A stretch of 64,000 bases of DNA from CAWEQO01 sp963811225 (GCA_963811225.1 CAWEQO010000015.1:175374-239373); one strand, 5' to 3'. Positions 8,747 to 17,955 are shown, numbered from the stretch's first letter. Numbers and translations: made by a program. Notes: generated from the letters alone by a model not told the origin.

Positions 8747-10980
8747 AGGGTGCTTCAGAGTTGTCTGGGCGTTCGCGTAAACGGCCCAGCGCTTCGGACC
8801 CTCAATCCGATAGTTCTTCCGACGCGAACCTGACCGATCAGGTTGCGAATTTTGCGGTGCAGTTTCGCCGCTTCGGTTGGGATATACTGGGCATTGGGCT
8901 GTTGGCTCTGTCCATCATGACATTATTAGGTTTAATGGGCTTGACCCAGGGAGCGCTTGTGTCTCTCTGGGTTTCGTTCTTACGGGCCTGGCTGGGGTGG
9001 GGCAGCTTCCTGATCATCGCCCTGGGCGGCATTATCGGCCTGCTGGCCTTGTGGCGGCATTTTACCGAGCTTCCGGCTTTCAATTTAGGGCGCATCCTGG
9101 CCCTGGAAGGTATGTGCTTTACCCTACTGGCCGTCCTGTCCATTATGGGCGGTCATTTGATCGACCGCGCCGATGCCGGTTTGGATGGCGGCCGCGTTGG
9201 TTGGGCGCTGGCGGAACTGCTAAACGGTTGGCTGCCCGGTCCGCTCAGCATGGCGGTCTTGATTGTGCTGATGCTGCTGTTCTTTATGGCCGGGTTTGGC
9301 CTGTTCCAGCCGCTTGCGCAGCAGTTCGACGCCTGGCTGCTGGATGATCCGTTGGAAGAGGACGAAGAGCTCGACGGTTACGAAGACGAAGGGCTGCTTG
9401 CGCCGGAAGACGTCGAAGAGCCGCTGGAAGCGCCGGAGACGAAGGGCCGCAAGCGCGGCAGCCGCTCCGCAGGGAGCGCATTGACCTCTCCGCCGCGCAA
9501 CACTAACTTGCCACCGCTCAACCTGCTGCTGCAAGATCGAACCTCTCGCCCAGACGAGGCCGAGCATCACCAGACTGCCGATCTGATCAAACAGACCCTG
9601 GCGGAATTTGGCATCCCGGCCGAAGTGCGCGGATACCGGGTCGGCCCAACGGTGACCCAGTATGCGGTCGAGCCGGGCTTCATTGAAAAGGCAGGTTCGG
9701 ACGGCAAGACCTCCTGGCAAAAGGTGCGCGTCTCGCAGATCTCGGCCTTGGCGCGCGATCTGGCCCTGGCCCTTTCGGCCGAGCGGCTGCGCATCGAAGC
9801 CCCCGTACCTGGGCGGTCGTTCGTTGGCATTGAGGTGCCGAACGAGCACGGCTCCATGGTGCGGCTGCGCTCCATCCTCGAAAGCCCCGAATTCAACAAG
9901 CTCAACTCGTCCCTTTCCATAGCCCTCGGCCGAGACGTCTCCGGCCTGCCGGTCGCAGCCGACCTGGCGCGCATGCCGCATTTGCTGGTCGCCGGTACGA
10001 CCGGCTCGGGCAAGTCGGTTTGCATCGCCGCCTTAACCATGTCCCTGGTGATGAACAACACTCCAGAGGAATTGCGCCTGGCCATGCTCGACCCGAAGAT
10101 GGTGGAGCTGGTGCGTTTCAATGGCCTGCCGCACTTGCTGGGTAAGGTGGAGACCCAAACCGAGCGCATGGTGGGTGTGCTGCGCTGGGCATTGGCCGAG
10201 ATGGATGCCCGCTATCGACTGTTGGAATCGGCCCGGGCGCGCGACCTGAACAGCTACAACAAGCGCCAGCAGCGCAAGAAACTGCGCACGCTGCCCCGGA
10301 TCGTCATCCTGGTCGACGAATTGGCCGACTTGATGATGTCGGCTCCCGACCAGACCGAGCATGCCCTGGTTCGCCTGGCGCAGCTGGCGCGTGCCACCGG
10401 TATCCACCTGGTGGTCGCCACCCAGCGTCCCAGCACCGACGTGCTCACCGGCCTGATCAAGGCCAACTTCCCCGCCCGTATCTCCTTCACCGTAGCCTCC
10501 TCGATCGATTCGCGCGTCATCCTTGACACGAACGGCGCAGAGACGCTGCTCGGGCGCGGCGATATGCTGTTCCTCAACCCCGAGGTTGGCGTCCCGCAGC
10601 GCTCGCAAGGCGTGCTGGTCACCGATCACGAGGTGGAGCGCATTATCGAGTTCTGGAATAAACTGGCGCCCACCGAGCAGTCGGAGGCGCCCTGGGAATC
10701 ACTGCTGGATGACGATGAGGACGAAGCCGACAAGCTGATCGATCGGGCGACCGAGATCGTGCGGAAGACCCAGCACGCCAGCGCCTCCATGCTTCAGCGC
10801 CGCCTGCGCATCGGCTATCCGCGCGCCGCCCGCTTGATCGATGAGCTGGAGGAGCTGGGCGTGGTCGGGCCGTCACTCGGTGGGGGTCGCGAGCGCGAAG
10901 TGCTTCTGCCGCGCGATGATGACGAAGAAAATGATTTGATGTTCGACTCTGGCGAAGCACAAGACGACAACGACGAATAA
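8743..10980 (+). CDS. ftsK: DNA translocase FtsK/SpoIIIE
   Basis: A 745-residue protein with four hydrophobic segments between residues 45 and 195, an acidic linker (DDPLEEDEELDGYEDEG), and the FtsK alpha/beta motor. Walker A (GTTGSGKS) is near residue 420 and the Walker B region VILVDELADLMM near 522. ATQRPSTDVLTGLIKANFP is the usual FtsK signature. The C-terminal winged-helix gamma domain (ASMLQRRLRIGYPRAARLI) recognises polar sequences on the chromosome. It pumps DNA through the division septum so that termini separate before XerCD resolution. Compared with E. coli FtsK it is short and of the SpoIIIE size. It starts inside the S1 gene stop codon. Confidence 0.95.
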   Translation: MKGASELSGRSRKRPSASDPQSDSSSDANLTDQVANFAVQFRRFGWDILGIGLLALSIMTLLGLMGLTQGALVSLWVSFLRAWLGWGSFLIIALGGIIGLLALWRHFTELPAFNLGRILALEGMCFTLLAVLSIMGGHLIDRADAGLDGGRVGWALAELLNGWLPGPLSMAVLIVLMLLFFMAGFGLFQPLAQQFDAWLLDDPLEEDEELDGYEDEGLLAPEDVEEPLEAPETKGRKRGSRSAGSALTSPPRNTNLPPLNLLLQDRTSRPDEAEHHQTADLIKQTLAEFGIPAEVRGYRVGPTVTQYAVEPGFIEKAGSDGKTSWQKVRVSQISALARDLALALSAERLRIEAPVPGRSFVGIEVPNEHGSMVRLRSILESPEFNKLNSSLSIALGRDVSGLPVAADLARMPHLLVAGTTGSGKSVCIAALTMSLVMNNTPEELRLAMLDPKMVELVRFNGLPHLLGKVETQTERMVGVLRWALAEMDARYRLLESARARDLNSYNKRQQRKKLRTLPRIVILVDELADLMMSAPDQTEHALVRLAQLARATGIHLVVATQRPSTDVLTGLIKANFPARISFTVASSIDSRVILDTNGAETLLGRGDMLFLNPEVGVPQRSQGVLVTDHEVERIIEFWNKLAPTEQSEAPWESLLDDDEDEADKLIDRATEIVRKTQHASASMLQRRLRIGYPRAARLIDELEELGVVGPSLGGGREREVLLPRDDDEENDLMFDSGEAQDDNDE

Positions 10981-10988
10981 GCGAATTC

Positions 10989-11058
10989 GGGTAAAGATTT
11001 GTACGTTTTACTCGCTGACGTTGCAACGTCAGCGAGTAAAACGTACAAATCTTTACCC
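10989..11058. repeat. 70-bp perfect palindrome between ftsK and the next gene
   Basis: Arms 10989-11023 and 11024-11058 are exact reverse complements of 35 bases with no spacer. The palindrome starts nine bases after the ftsK stop and ends eight bases before the next ATG. There is no T-tract. Confidence 0.9.
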
Positions 11059-11066
11059 AGACTTCG

Positions 11067-11930
11067 ATGGTGACCGTGGAAACCTTAGACATAATCCTCC
11101 TGATGATCTTCATATTGCTCGTCCTGATCCCGGCGATGCTGCTGCTTGCTGCCTATCTTACTGGTCACGCTCGCCGCGCCTACCCGGTGCTGGCCGAAGA
11201 TGCGATCGTGCAGGTCGGCCGAGAATCCCTGACGTCTGCCGAGCTGGCAAAGCGTTACATTCCCATCATGAAGATCCGGTCCGCCAACCCAACCCCCGAC
11301 CTGCTGTGGATCTTCTATGAGATCGTGGAAAACCCCAACCGGCAAACTTATGACATTGTCTACTACGATGTTTGGGAGAATGAGATCCACCCCAACCCCA
11401 CCTTGCACCGCTTTTACTCCGCCTTCCGAGCGCCTTATTATGGCTATCCCCTCTACGATATTGAGTACATTCAAGTCAGCGTTGATCGGCAGACGGGTGA
11501 GATTGTGGGCGTTATGCACGAGGACAGCCCCGGAGAGGACTATTTCGTCATGCTTAGCGAACACTTGGTGGCGCGCTACCTCCTCCGGCCGGATGGCTCT
11601 TTTGTCAAGATCATCAGTGACCGGGAGGGCCACGAGCGTTATCGGGAGCAGACCTGGCCGGTAGAATTCTCCGGCACGCATCCGGTCCTGGCAGCCGCCA
11701 CCTGGAACCACCTCTCGCGCCTGATCTTGCCCGACGACACGCTCTACGATCGGATGTTCCAACCGCCGCTGCGTTATCTCACCGACCAGGATTACCGCCG
11801 CTATAAGTTCGTCCGCAAAAGCCAGGGCGATCACCGCACCCGTGAGCCTGCGCTTTCCGCCTTCTTGGGCGGGCTGGCCGCGGCCGTATTAATTGGCGTC
11901 CCCAGCTGGCTGATTTCCAAGCTGCATTAG
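11067..11930 (+). CDS. Membrane protein of unknown function, terminal helices flanking a soluble domain
   Basis: I do not recognise this 287-residue protein. It has one strong hydrophobic helix near the N-terminus (ILLMIFILLVLIPAMLLLAA) and one at the extreme C-terminus (FLGGLAAAVLIGVPSWLI). The soluble middle is rich in Tyr, Trp and His, including IYYDVW-like segments, FRAPYYGYPLYDIEYIQV and EQTWPVEFSGTHPVLAAATWNHL. The region between the helices would lie on one side of the membrane. No catalytic motif stands out. It follows the 70-bp palindrome and shows no Shine-Dalgarno sequence between the palindrome and the start, which is unusual here. An ATG 11067 start gives the N-terminal helix the expected position. 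Confidence 0.6.
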   Translation: MVTVETLDIILLMIFILLVLIPAMLLLAAYLTGHARRAYPVLAEDAIVQVGRESLTSAELAKRYIPIMKIRSANPTPDLLWIFYEIVENPNRQTYDIVYYDVWENEIHPNPTLHRFYSAFRAPYYGYPLYDIEYIQVSVDRQTGEIVGVMHEDSPGEDYFVMLSEHLVARYLLRPDGSFVKIISDREGHERYREQTWPVEFSGTHPVLAAATWNHLSRLILPDDTLYDRMFQPPLRYLTDQDYRRYKFVRKSQGDHRTREPALSAFLGGLAAAVLIGVPSWLISKLH

Positions 11931-12112
11931 TTTCCCGATGATTTGTTGTATGTGGTTGCGATCGGCAGACCATATCAACAAAAAAATCGGACTGCGGCCC
12001 GGCCAAGAAATCCTTAATAATCGAGTAAAATTAATAGCAGGTTCCGCACGGTCGAATTGAGTTGTTATGGCGCGATCCGGCGGGCAAACCCATCCATTGA
12101 GGAATGCATTTC

Positions 12113-13033
12113 ATGAAAAAACATGTTTTGGCTTTTGGCAATCCCGTATATGACATCATCATTACACCCTTCCTTCATCCCAACGGAAGGGTACTTTCGG
12201 GCTGCTCCACAAACGCTTGTCTGGCGCTGGTCAAGCTCGGCGAAAGCGCCACGCTGGTCGGTACCGTTGGGGAGGACTATCGCTCGGAGATCCAAGGTGA
12301 CCTGGAAGAGCATGGCATCGCTTACGAGTTATCCCAATCCGAGCAGACGGGGGGCTTCAAACTGGTTTACGACCGCACCGGCAACCGTGACCTTTCCGTT
12401 TTGGGTGTGGCCGCGCCGGTTCCGGCCCACAGCAACGGCTATCATCCCGTTCATTTCGTCTTGTTAGGGCCCATCCTGGGTGAGGTCAACGGTGAGCTTG
12501 CTCGCTTCGTACGCGAGACCATCGACGCCCCGATCCTGCTCGATCCGCAGGGACTGCTGCGCGGCATCGTCGACGGTAACATCGTACACGTGATGTCCGC
12601 CTCATTCGCCGAGGTCGCCGGGCTCAGCACCGTGGTCAAGGCCAATGAGGTCGAGGCCCGGATCGTGACCGGTATTGATCCACGTCACGACCCGGAAGGC
12701 TCGGTTAAGGCCCTCCACCAGTTCGGCTGCAAGATCGCAGTCGTAACCCTGGCGGAGGCAGGCTCGATCATCTACGATGGCGTCAACCTGTATCCCATTC
12801 CGCCCTACGCGACCCACGCCATCGACCCAACCGGCGCCGGGGACACCTACGCTGCCGGTTTCATGACCAAATATCTCGAGACCCCCGACGATCTCTCGGC
12901 GGTTGGCTGCTTTGCCTCCTCGGTGGCTTCGGTGATGGTCGAAAACAGCGGTCCGGATTTTCCATTGACCCGCGCCGAAGCCGACCGGCGCATGGAAACC
13001 CTGCTCAGCGGCCGCTTGGAATTAGGACTTTAA
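12113..13033 (+). CDS. PfkB family carbohydrate/nucleoside kinase
   Basis: A 306-residue ribokinase-like fold enzyme. The N-terminal strand HVLAFGNPVYDIIITPF, GGCSTNAC-like substrate loop (SGCSTNACLALVKLG), VGTVGEDYRSEIQ, and the C-terminal signature DPTGAGDTYAAGFM with the catalytic Asp are clear. Family members phosphorylate sugars, nucleosides or sugar phosphates with ATP; the exact substrate is not readable. ATG 12104 is in the same frame, but GAGG at 12099-12102 is correctly spaced only for ATG 12113. A second PfkB kinase is encoded at 48.4-49.2 kb. Confidence 0.88.
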   Translation: MKKHVLAFGNPVYDIIITPFLHPNGRVLSGCSTNACLALVKLGESATLVGTVGEDYRSEIQGDLEEHGIAYELSQSEQTGGFKLVYDRTGNRDLSVLGVAAPVPAHSNGYHPVHFVLLGPILGEVNGELARFVRETIDAPILLDPQGLLRGIVDGNIVHVMSASFAEVAGLSTVVKANEVEARIVTGIDPRHDPEGSVKALHQFGCKIAVVTLAEAGSIIYDGVNLYPIPPYATHAIDPTGAGDTYAAGFMTKYLETPDDLSAVGCFASSVASVMVENSGPDFPLTRAEADRRMETLLSGRLELGL

Positions 13034-13047
13034 GTTTCGGTTCTCAA

Positions 13048-13119
13048 GACCGGATTGAAGAAGTCGGAGTAGATGCTGCAGTAAGGCGCTGCAGGTACTC
13101 CGATTCCTTCAATCCGGTC
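13048..13119. repeat. Imperfect long palindrome after the PfkB gene
   Basis: Arms begin with 13 perfectly matched bases (13048-13060 against 13107-13119), continue with a further matched CGGAGTA block, and end in a CTGCAG-rich tip. It lies 14 bases after the PfkB stop, so it may act as a 3'-end hairpin, though no T-tract follows. Confidence 0.7.
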
Positions 13120-13145
13120 GTATATCAATCGATTGGAAGGTATGC

Positions 13146-13739
13146 ATGCTGAATAAGTTCCGCGCCGAGTACGAGAGCTTTTCCATTATTTTCGGCAAGA
13201 TATCCATGCGTCTCGGGCTTTCGCCCGATTTCTGGACCCTGTTTAGCCTGGCTTCTTCCCTGGTCGCAGCCTTCTTCCTGTTCCAGCATCAATACTGGCT
13301 GGGTCTGCTGATGATCATCGTCATGAACCTGGCCGACATGATGGATGGCGCCACGGCGCGCGCCAGCGGCAAAGGCACCCTGTTCGGCTCGGTGCTCGAC
13401 CATGTGGTTGACCGCTATGCGGAGTTCATCGTCTTTGCCGGGTTGGTTGGCGGCGGAACCATCAGTCCCGTCATGGGCATGTTCATTATCGCCGGCGTGA
13501 TCATGGCTTCTTATGTGCGCGCCAAGGCCGAGTCGAAGGGCGGCTTGAAGAGCTGTGTGATCGGCATCGCCGGGCGTGAGGAAAAGTTGATCCTCATGAT
13601 GGTCGCGCTCGTGTTTTTTGCCCTCGGCTTTGCCACCATCGGCATCGCGCTCTTGTTCGTCGTTGGGCTGATCTCGCACATCACCGCTTATCAACGCTTG
13701 ATGTATGCCCGCCAGCTCATCCTGGGCGCGAAGGCTTAG
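13146..13739 (+). CDS. CDP-alcohol phosphatidyltransferase family protein
   Basis: Integral membrane enzyme that joins a CDP-activated lipid to a small alcohol (inositol phosphate, glycerophosphate or similar). The family signature D-x2-D-G-x2-A-R-x8-G-x3-D-x3-D is present: MMDGATARASGKGTLFGSVL and then DHVVDR, near residues 58-85. About five to six hydrophobic helices follow. The 197-residue size and N-terminal sequence resemble phosphatidylinositol-phosphate or archaetidylinositol-phosphate synthases of actinobacteria and archaea more than PgsA, but that choice is only an impression. The neighbouring PfkB kinase gene upstream might share a pathway; a palindrome separates them. Confidence 0.85.
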   Translation: MLNKFRAEYESFSIIFGKISMRLGLSPDFWTLFSLASSLVAAFFLFQHQYWLGLLMIIVMNLADMMDGATARASGKGTLFGSVLDHVVDRYAEFIVFAGLVGGGTISPVMGMFIIAGVIMASYVRAKAESKGGLKSCVIGIAGREEKLILMMVALVFFALGFATIGIALLFVVGLISHITAYQRLMYARQLILGAKA

Positions 13740-13843
13740 GGTTGGTTAATAAATACGCTCCAAGCAAGGTGGGCGATTTATATTAATGTTACAATATGGG
13801 CATTCTATGCCCGTTTTTCAAACCGGCTTTTAGAGGAGAATTT

Positions 13844-14707
13844 ATGATCATCGATCGCTTTGGGATCCATTTCGGCTCGATCTTTACCATCCACTTTTAC
13901 GGCCTGATCATCATGACCGGCGTCGTCGCCGCGGCGTTTATCGCTCGAAGACAGGCTAAAAAAGCGGGTGAGGACCCCGAGGTGGTTTGGGATGTACTGG
14001 CCTGGGTCGTCATCGCCGGCATCATTGGCGCCCGCCTCTGGCACATTTTGACCCCCCCGCCGAACTTCATCGAGCAAGGAATCACAACCAAGTATTATCT
14101 GACTCACCCCCTGGCCGCAATCGCCATCTGGAACGGCGGCCTGGGCATTTTGGGAGCCGTAGTCGGTGGCGCAATCGCCCTGTTCTTCTTCATGCGCCAG
14201 CGCGGCCTCAGCTTCGCCCGTTGGGTGGACATCATCGCTCCCGGTTTGGCGCTGGCGCAGGCCATTGGCCGTTGGGGCAACTTTGTCAATGAAGAGCTGT
14301 ACGGCTCGCCCACCAACCTGCCGTGGGGCCTCTACATCGATCCCCAATACCGCTTGCCTCAATATCAGAACGTTGCTTACTATCACCCCCTGTTCCTGTA
14401 CGAATCGCTGTGGAACCTGGGTAATATGGCCCTGCTGTTGTGGGTCTCGAAGCGCTACAGGGACCGCCTGCTGCCCGGCGACGTGTTCCTGATTTACGCC
14501 ATCGTCTACCCGGTTGGGCGTTTCTTGCTCGAATTCTTGCGCCTGGATGCGTCCATGGTCGCCGGTATCAACATCAATCAGTGGATCATGGCAGGGATTG
14601 CATTGATTTCCCTGTTTGCCTTGATCTTGCGTCATCGTTTTACCTCTCGCCCGCAGCCTGTCGAACCGGTCGATCCTACCGATACGTTTGTCAACGTAGG
14701 CGAGTAA
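13844..14707 (+). CDS. lgt: Prolipoprotein diacylglyceryl transferase
   Basis: Transfers diacylglycerol from phosphatidylglycerol to the lipobox cysteine of prolipoproteins, the step before LspA. Seven hydrophobic segments are visible. Family blocks are HFYGLIIMTGVVAA near the N-terminus, GARLWHIL (the G-x-R-x-x-H/Y motif), WNGGLGILGAVVGG, and the Lgt signature GRWGNFVNEELYGSPTNLPW. HPLFLYESLWNL follows, then a terminal RFLLEFLR. ATG 13844 follows GAGGAGAA at ideal spacing; an upstream in-frame ATG at 13796 lacks this. At 287 residues it has typical size. Confidence 0.95.
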   Translation: MIIDRFGIHFGSIFTIHFYGLIIMTGVVAAAFIARRQAKKAGEDPEVVWDVLAWVVIAGIIGARLWHILTPPPNFIEQGITTKYYLTHPLAAIAIWNGGLGILGAVVGGAIALFFFMRQRGLSFARWVDIIAPGLALAQAIGRWGNFVNEELYGSPTNLPWGLYIDPQYRLPQYQNVAYYHPLFLYESLWNLGNMALLLWVSKRYRDRLLPGDVFLIYAIVYPVGRFLLEFLRLDASMVAGININQWIMAGIALISLFALILRHRFTSRPQPVEPVDPTDTFVNVGE

Positions 14708-14716
14708 GGCCTCTAC

Positions 14717-14758
14717 AATGATTTTCAGGTGCGCTGCAAAGCGCACCTGAAAATCATT
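14717..14758 (+). terminator. 19-bp hairpin with GCAA loop after lgt
   Basis: Arms 14717-14735 and 14740-14758 are perfectly complementary around a GCAA tetraloop (GNRA type). It begins 10 bases after the lgt stop and is followed by TTG only, so the terminator call rests on position and stem strength. Confidence 0.55.
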
Positions 14759-14821
14759 TGTTGCGGTTCAGGTTTCGCGTTGTTGTCTTTGTTCGTGGAC
14801 CCACATCCAGAAGGGCGTCCC

Positions 14822-15760
14822 GTGATCATTGCTGAGGATCTGACCAAACATTTTGACAACTTTGTGGCCGTTGAAGGCGTCGACCTGAACATCGACACCG
14901 GCCAAGTCCTGGCTTTATTGGGACCGAACGGCGCTGGGAAGACGACGACGGTGCGCATGCTCACCTCGGTGCTGGCGCCGACCCGCGGCCGGGCCATCGT
15001 CGCCGGTTACGATGTGATCCGCCGGCCCGACATGGTGCGCGCCTCGGTCGGCGTGTTGACCGAGCATCACGGCCTGTATGGTCGCATGAATGCCGACGAG
15101 TACCTGGAGTTCTACGGTTCGCTGTACGGGTTGGAGCGCAAGCGCCTGATCCAGCGGCGAGATGAGCTGTTAGAGAAGTTTGGGCTGGCATTTGCCCGCC
15201 GCAAACGGCTGGGGGAGTATTCCAAGGGCATGCGCCAGAAATTAGCCCTGGTGCGCGCCCTGATCCACGAACCGCCGGTGCTGCTGCTCGATGAGCCCAC
15301 CTCGGCCATGGACCCGGAAAGCGCCCGCATGGTGCGCGACTCCATCCAGTCGCTGCGCTCGGGCGACCGCACAATCATCCTTTGCACCCACAATCTTGCC
15401 GAAGCCGAAGAGCTGGCCGATCAGGTCGCCATCATCCAGCAGGGGCGCATCCTGGTGAACGACCGCCCAGAGAACCTCAAGCTGGCGCTGCTCGGCCCAG
15501 AGGAATACGAAGCCCGGCTGATGAGTGAATTGAATGGCTGGAACATTCAACTGCCGCCCGGCGTGACCCTCACCGGCCGCGGCGACTGCTGGCTGCGTTT
15601 CCAGGTCGGTAACCCCGACTTATCCAACCCACTGCTGCTGCGGCTGCTGATCGAACAGAGCTTGGACGTGGTTTCGTTTTCCAAAGTGCCGCGCAGCCTG
15701 GAAATGGCCTACCTCAAGGCCGTCAGCCGGGAGCAGCCGGAGGTGAGCCATGTTGGATAG
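14822..15760 (+). CDS. ABC transporter ATP-binding protein
   Basis: Cytoplasmic ATPase subunit of an ABC-2 type exporter. Walker A is LGPNGAGKTTTVRML, the Q-loop region is SVGVLTEHHGLYGRM, the signature motif is EYSKGMRQKLAL, and Walker B is VLLLDEPTSAMDP with the catalytic Glu. A switch His occurs in TIILCTHNLAEAE. The ATPase core ends near residue 220 and a C-terminal region of about 90 residues follows, as in NatA/CcmA-like proteins. I start at GTG 14822: the frame is open upstream to 14729, but those codons overlap the lgt hairpin. The stop overlaps the permease gene by 11 bases. Confidence 0.92.
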   Translation: MIIAEDLTKHFDNFVAVEGVDLNIDTGQVLALLGPNGAGKTTTVRMLTSVLAPTRGRAIVAGYDVIRRPDMVRASVGVLTEHHGLYGRMNADEYLEFYGSLYGLERKRLIQRRDELLEKFGLAFARRKRLGEYSKGMRQKLALVRALIHEPPVLLLDEPTSAMDPESARMVRDSIQSLRSGDRTIILCTHNLAEAEELADQVAIIQQGRILVNDRPENLKLALLGPEEYEARLMSELNGWNIQLPPGVTLTGRGDCWLRFQVGNPDLSNPLLLRLLIEQSLDVVSFSKVPRSLEMAYLKAVSREQPEVSHVG

Positions 15761-17162
15761 CCTGCGACCGGCGCTGATCATCACCCGCCGCGAAGTGCGC
15801 GATCAGCTGCGTGATTGGCGCATCATCTTCCCGGTGCTCGGCCTGACCCTGTTCTTCCCCTTCCTGATGAATTTCACGGCCCAACAGCTGCTCGGCTTCG
15901 TCCAGCGTTACGGCGCAGACATCATTGGCGAGCGATTGGTGCCGTTCCTGCTCATGGTGGTTGGCTTCTTCCCCATCTCGGTTTCGCTGGTTATCGCCCT
16001 CGAATCGTTCGTGGGTGAGAAGGAGCGCGGCAGCATTGAGCCGCTGCTTAACTCGCCGCTGCGCGACTGGCAGCTGTACCTCGGCAAGCTGCTGGCGGTG
16101 ACCGTGCCGCCGCTGGTCTACAGCTACCTTGGCATGCTGGTCTATTTGATCGGCCTGTCGCTCAAGCACATCCCCTGGCCCGAGCCCGGCCTGCTGGTTC
16201 AGATCATCGCGCTGACCAGCGTCCAGGCGGTGATGATGGTCGCCGGGGCCGTGGTGGTCTCTTCGCAGGCCACCTCCGTCCGCTCGGCCAACTTGCTGGC
16301 CAGCTTCATCATCATCCCCTCGGCGTTCCTGATTCAGGGGGAGAGCGTTTTGATGTTCTGGGCCAATTACAGCTTGCTATGGTGGGCGGTGGTGGGGGTA
16401 ATGATCCTGACGGTGCTGCTGGTGCGGGTGGGCCTGGCTCACTTCCAACGAGAGGAGCTGTTGGGGCGTGAGCTCGACGTGCTCAATGTGCGCTGGATCT
16501 TGCGGACGTTTGCTGCGAACTTCACCGGCGGCGAGCGCACCCTGGCCGGCTGGTACCGTCATCTCTTCCGCCAGGCCCTGCCCGATACCCGCAAGGCCAT
16601 CTGGATGATCGCCGCCTTGGCGGTCGTCGGGGTCATCGTAGGGGTGGGGCAGGTACAGCGTTTCCCGCTGGTCTTCTCCGGCGATTCGGTCCAAGGGGTC
16701 GATCGACGCGTCCAAGATCTGATGCAAATGAATGCCGGCCAGCTGCAGCCGGCGCTTCTCATCCTGTGGCAAAATGTACGGGTGCTGCTGCTCTCGATGG
16801 TGCTCGGCCTCCTGTCATTGGGCATCTTGGGCGTGCTGCCGTTCTTCGCCTCCATGGGCGCTACCGGTTTCCTGGTGGGCACCCTGGCTGCGAACGGGCT
16901 GCCAGCGGCCACCTATCTGGGATTGGTGCTGCCGCATGCCGTGCTCGAAGTCCCGGCTGCGATCCTGGCGACCGCTGCCATCCTTCGGACGGGAGCGCTG
17001 CTGGCAACGCCTACGCCGGATAAAACAGTGGGGGAGGTCTTCCTATCTTCTCTGGCGCACTGGTGCAAGTTAATGATTGGATTGGTTTTGCCGCTGTTGC
17101 TGCTGGCGTCGATGGTGGAAGCCTGGGTGACGCCCCGTCTGGCGGTTCTGCTGCTCAAATAA
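15750..17162 (+). CDS. ABC-2 type permease fused to a SpoIIM-like (stage II sporulation protein M) domain
   Basis: A 470-residue membrane protein. Residues 1-250 are an ABC-2 permease of NatB type: a cytoplasmic start (ITRREVRDQLRDWRIIFPV), six hydrophobic helices and the family motif ALESFVGEKERGSIEPLLNS. Residues about 285-470 are different: MIAALAVVGVIVGVG, an extracytoplasmic stretch, then ILWQNVRVLLLSMVLGLLSL, TYLGLVLPHAVLEVPAAI and a final helix. The N-R ... GI ... F-x-N-G ... PHGVLE-like pattern is characteristic of the SpoIIM/DUF95 family. The ATPase for this permease is encoded immediately upstream. Substrate and the role of the SpoIIM part are unknown. The organism shows no other sporulation gene in this window. 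Confidence 0.82.
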   Translation: MLDSLRPALIITRREVRDQLRDWRIIFPVLGLTLFFPFLMNFTAQQLLGFVQRYGADIIGERLVPFLLMVVGFFPISVSLVIALESFVGEKERGSIEPLLNSPLRDWQLYLGKLLAVTVPPLVYSYLGMLVYLIGLSLKHIPWPEPGLLVQIIALTSVQAVMMVAGAVVVSSQATSVRSANLLASFIIIPSAFLIQGESVLMFWANYSLLWWAVVGVMILTVLLVRVGLAHFQREELLGRELDVLNVRWILRTFAANFTGGERTLAGWYRHLFRQALPDTRKAIWMIAALAVVGVIVGVGQVQRFPLVFSGDSVQGVDRRVQDLMQMNAGQLQPALLILWQNVRVLLLSMVLGLLSLGILGVLPFFASMGATGFLVGTLAANGLPAATYLGLVLPHAVLEVPAAILATAAILRTGALLATPTPDKTVGEVFLSSLAHWCKLMIGLVLPLLLLASMVEAWVTPRLAVLLLK

Positions 17163-17192
17163 AGCGCTGCGTAGGCGTTCTGGAGGGAATTT

Positions 17193-17945
17193 ATGGGTGA
17201 GGTAATTATTTTGGGATCGGCCAATGCCGTCCCGGGGGAGAATCACGATAACTCCCACCTCGTGGCGGTCAGCCAACAGCGCGTTGTATTGATTGACAGC
17301 GGCAACACCCCACTATCCAATTTGCAAAAGGCGGGCATCGCGCCCGGCCGGCTGACCGACCTGATCCTGACCCATTTCCACCCCGACCACGTCGCCTCGG
17401 CTCCGCTGCTGCTCATGGATCTTTGGCTGCTCGGGCGCAAGCAGGAGCTAACCGTGCACGGCTTGAAGGACACCCTCGACCGCATGGAAGCGATGATGGA
17501 CCTCTACAACTGGCGCGCCTGGCCGAACTTTTACCCGCTCATTTTCCATCGGCTGCCGGAGGAAGAACTGCGCCCGGTGATCCGTGGGGGAGATTTGGAG
17601 ATCTTCAGCTCGCCCGTCAGGCACCTGATCCCAACCATCGGGCTGCGCATGGTGTTTCAAGACCCCGGCAAGATTATCGCTTATTCCTCGGATACAGAGC
17701 CGTTTGAGAACACCGAGCGCCTGGCAAAGGGGGCAGATATCCTTATCCATGAAGCCACCGGCGCCTCTGAGGGACACTCTTCCGCCGCGCAGGCCGGGCA
17801 GATTGCCGCACGGGCCGGCGCCAAGTCTTTGGGCCTGATCCATTACAATGGTGAGGGGGTTGGTGGCGGCTTAATCAAAGAGGCCAGGGAGCATTTTTCC
17901 GGCCCGGTGTTTCTGGCGACCGATTTCTTGAGGCTTGACGGTTGA
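17193..17945 (+). CDS. MBL-fold metallo-hydrolase, ribonuclease Z-like
   Basis: A 250-residue metallo-beta-lactamase fold protein. The metal site THFHPDH is at residues about 60-66, and a further ligand lies in SSPVRHLIPTIG. YSSDTEP carries the bridging Asp, and LIHEATGASEGHSSAAQAG supplies the last His motif as in RNase Z/arylsulfatase-type hydrolases. The topology and the HEAT..GHS..AQAG region resemble the tRNA 3'-processing RNase Z family, but the long exosite arm of true RNase Z is not evident. A general phosphodiesterase or hydrolase role is therefore equally possible. GGAGGGAATTT precedes the start. Confidence 0.82.
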   Translation: MGEVIILGSANAVPGENHDNSHLVAVSQQRVVLIDSGNTPLSNLQKAGIAPGRLTDLILTHFHPDHVASAPLLLMDLWLLGRKQELTVHGLKDTLDRMEAMMDLYNWRAWPNFYPLIFHRLPEEELRPVIRGGDLEIFSSPVRHLIPTIGLRMVFQDPGKIIAYSSDTEPFENTERLAKGADILIHEATGASEGHSSAAQAGQIAARAGAKSLGLIHYNGEGVGGGLIKEAREHFSGPVFLATDFLRLDG

Positions 17946-17955
17946 GAGGAAAACA

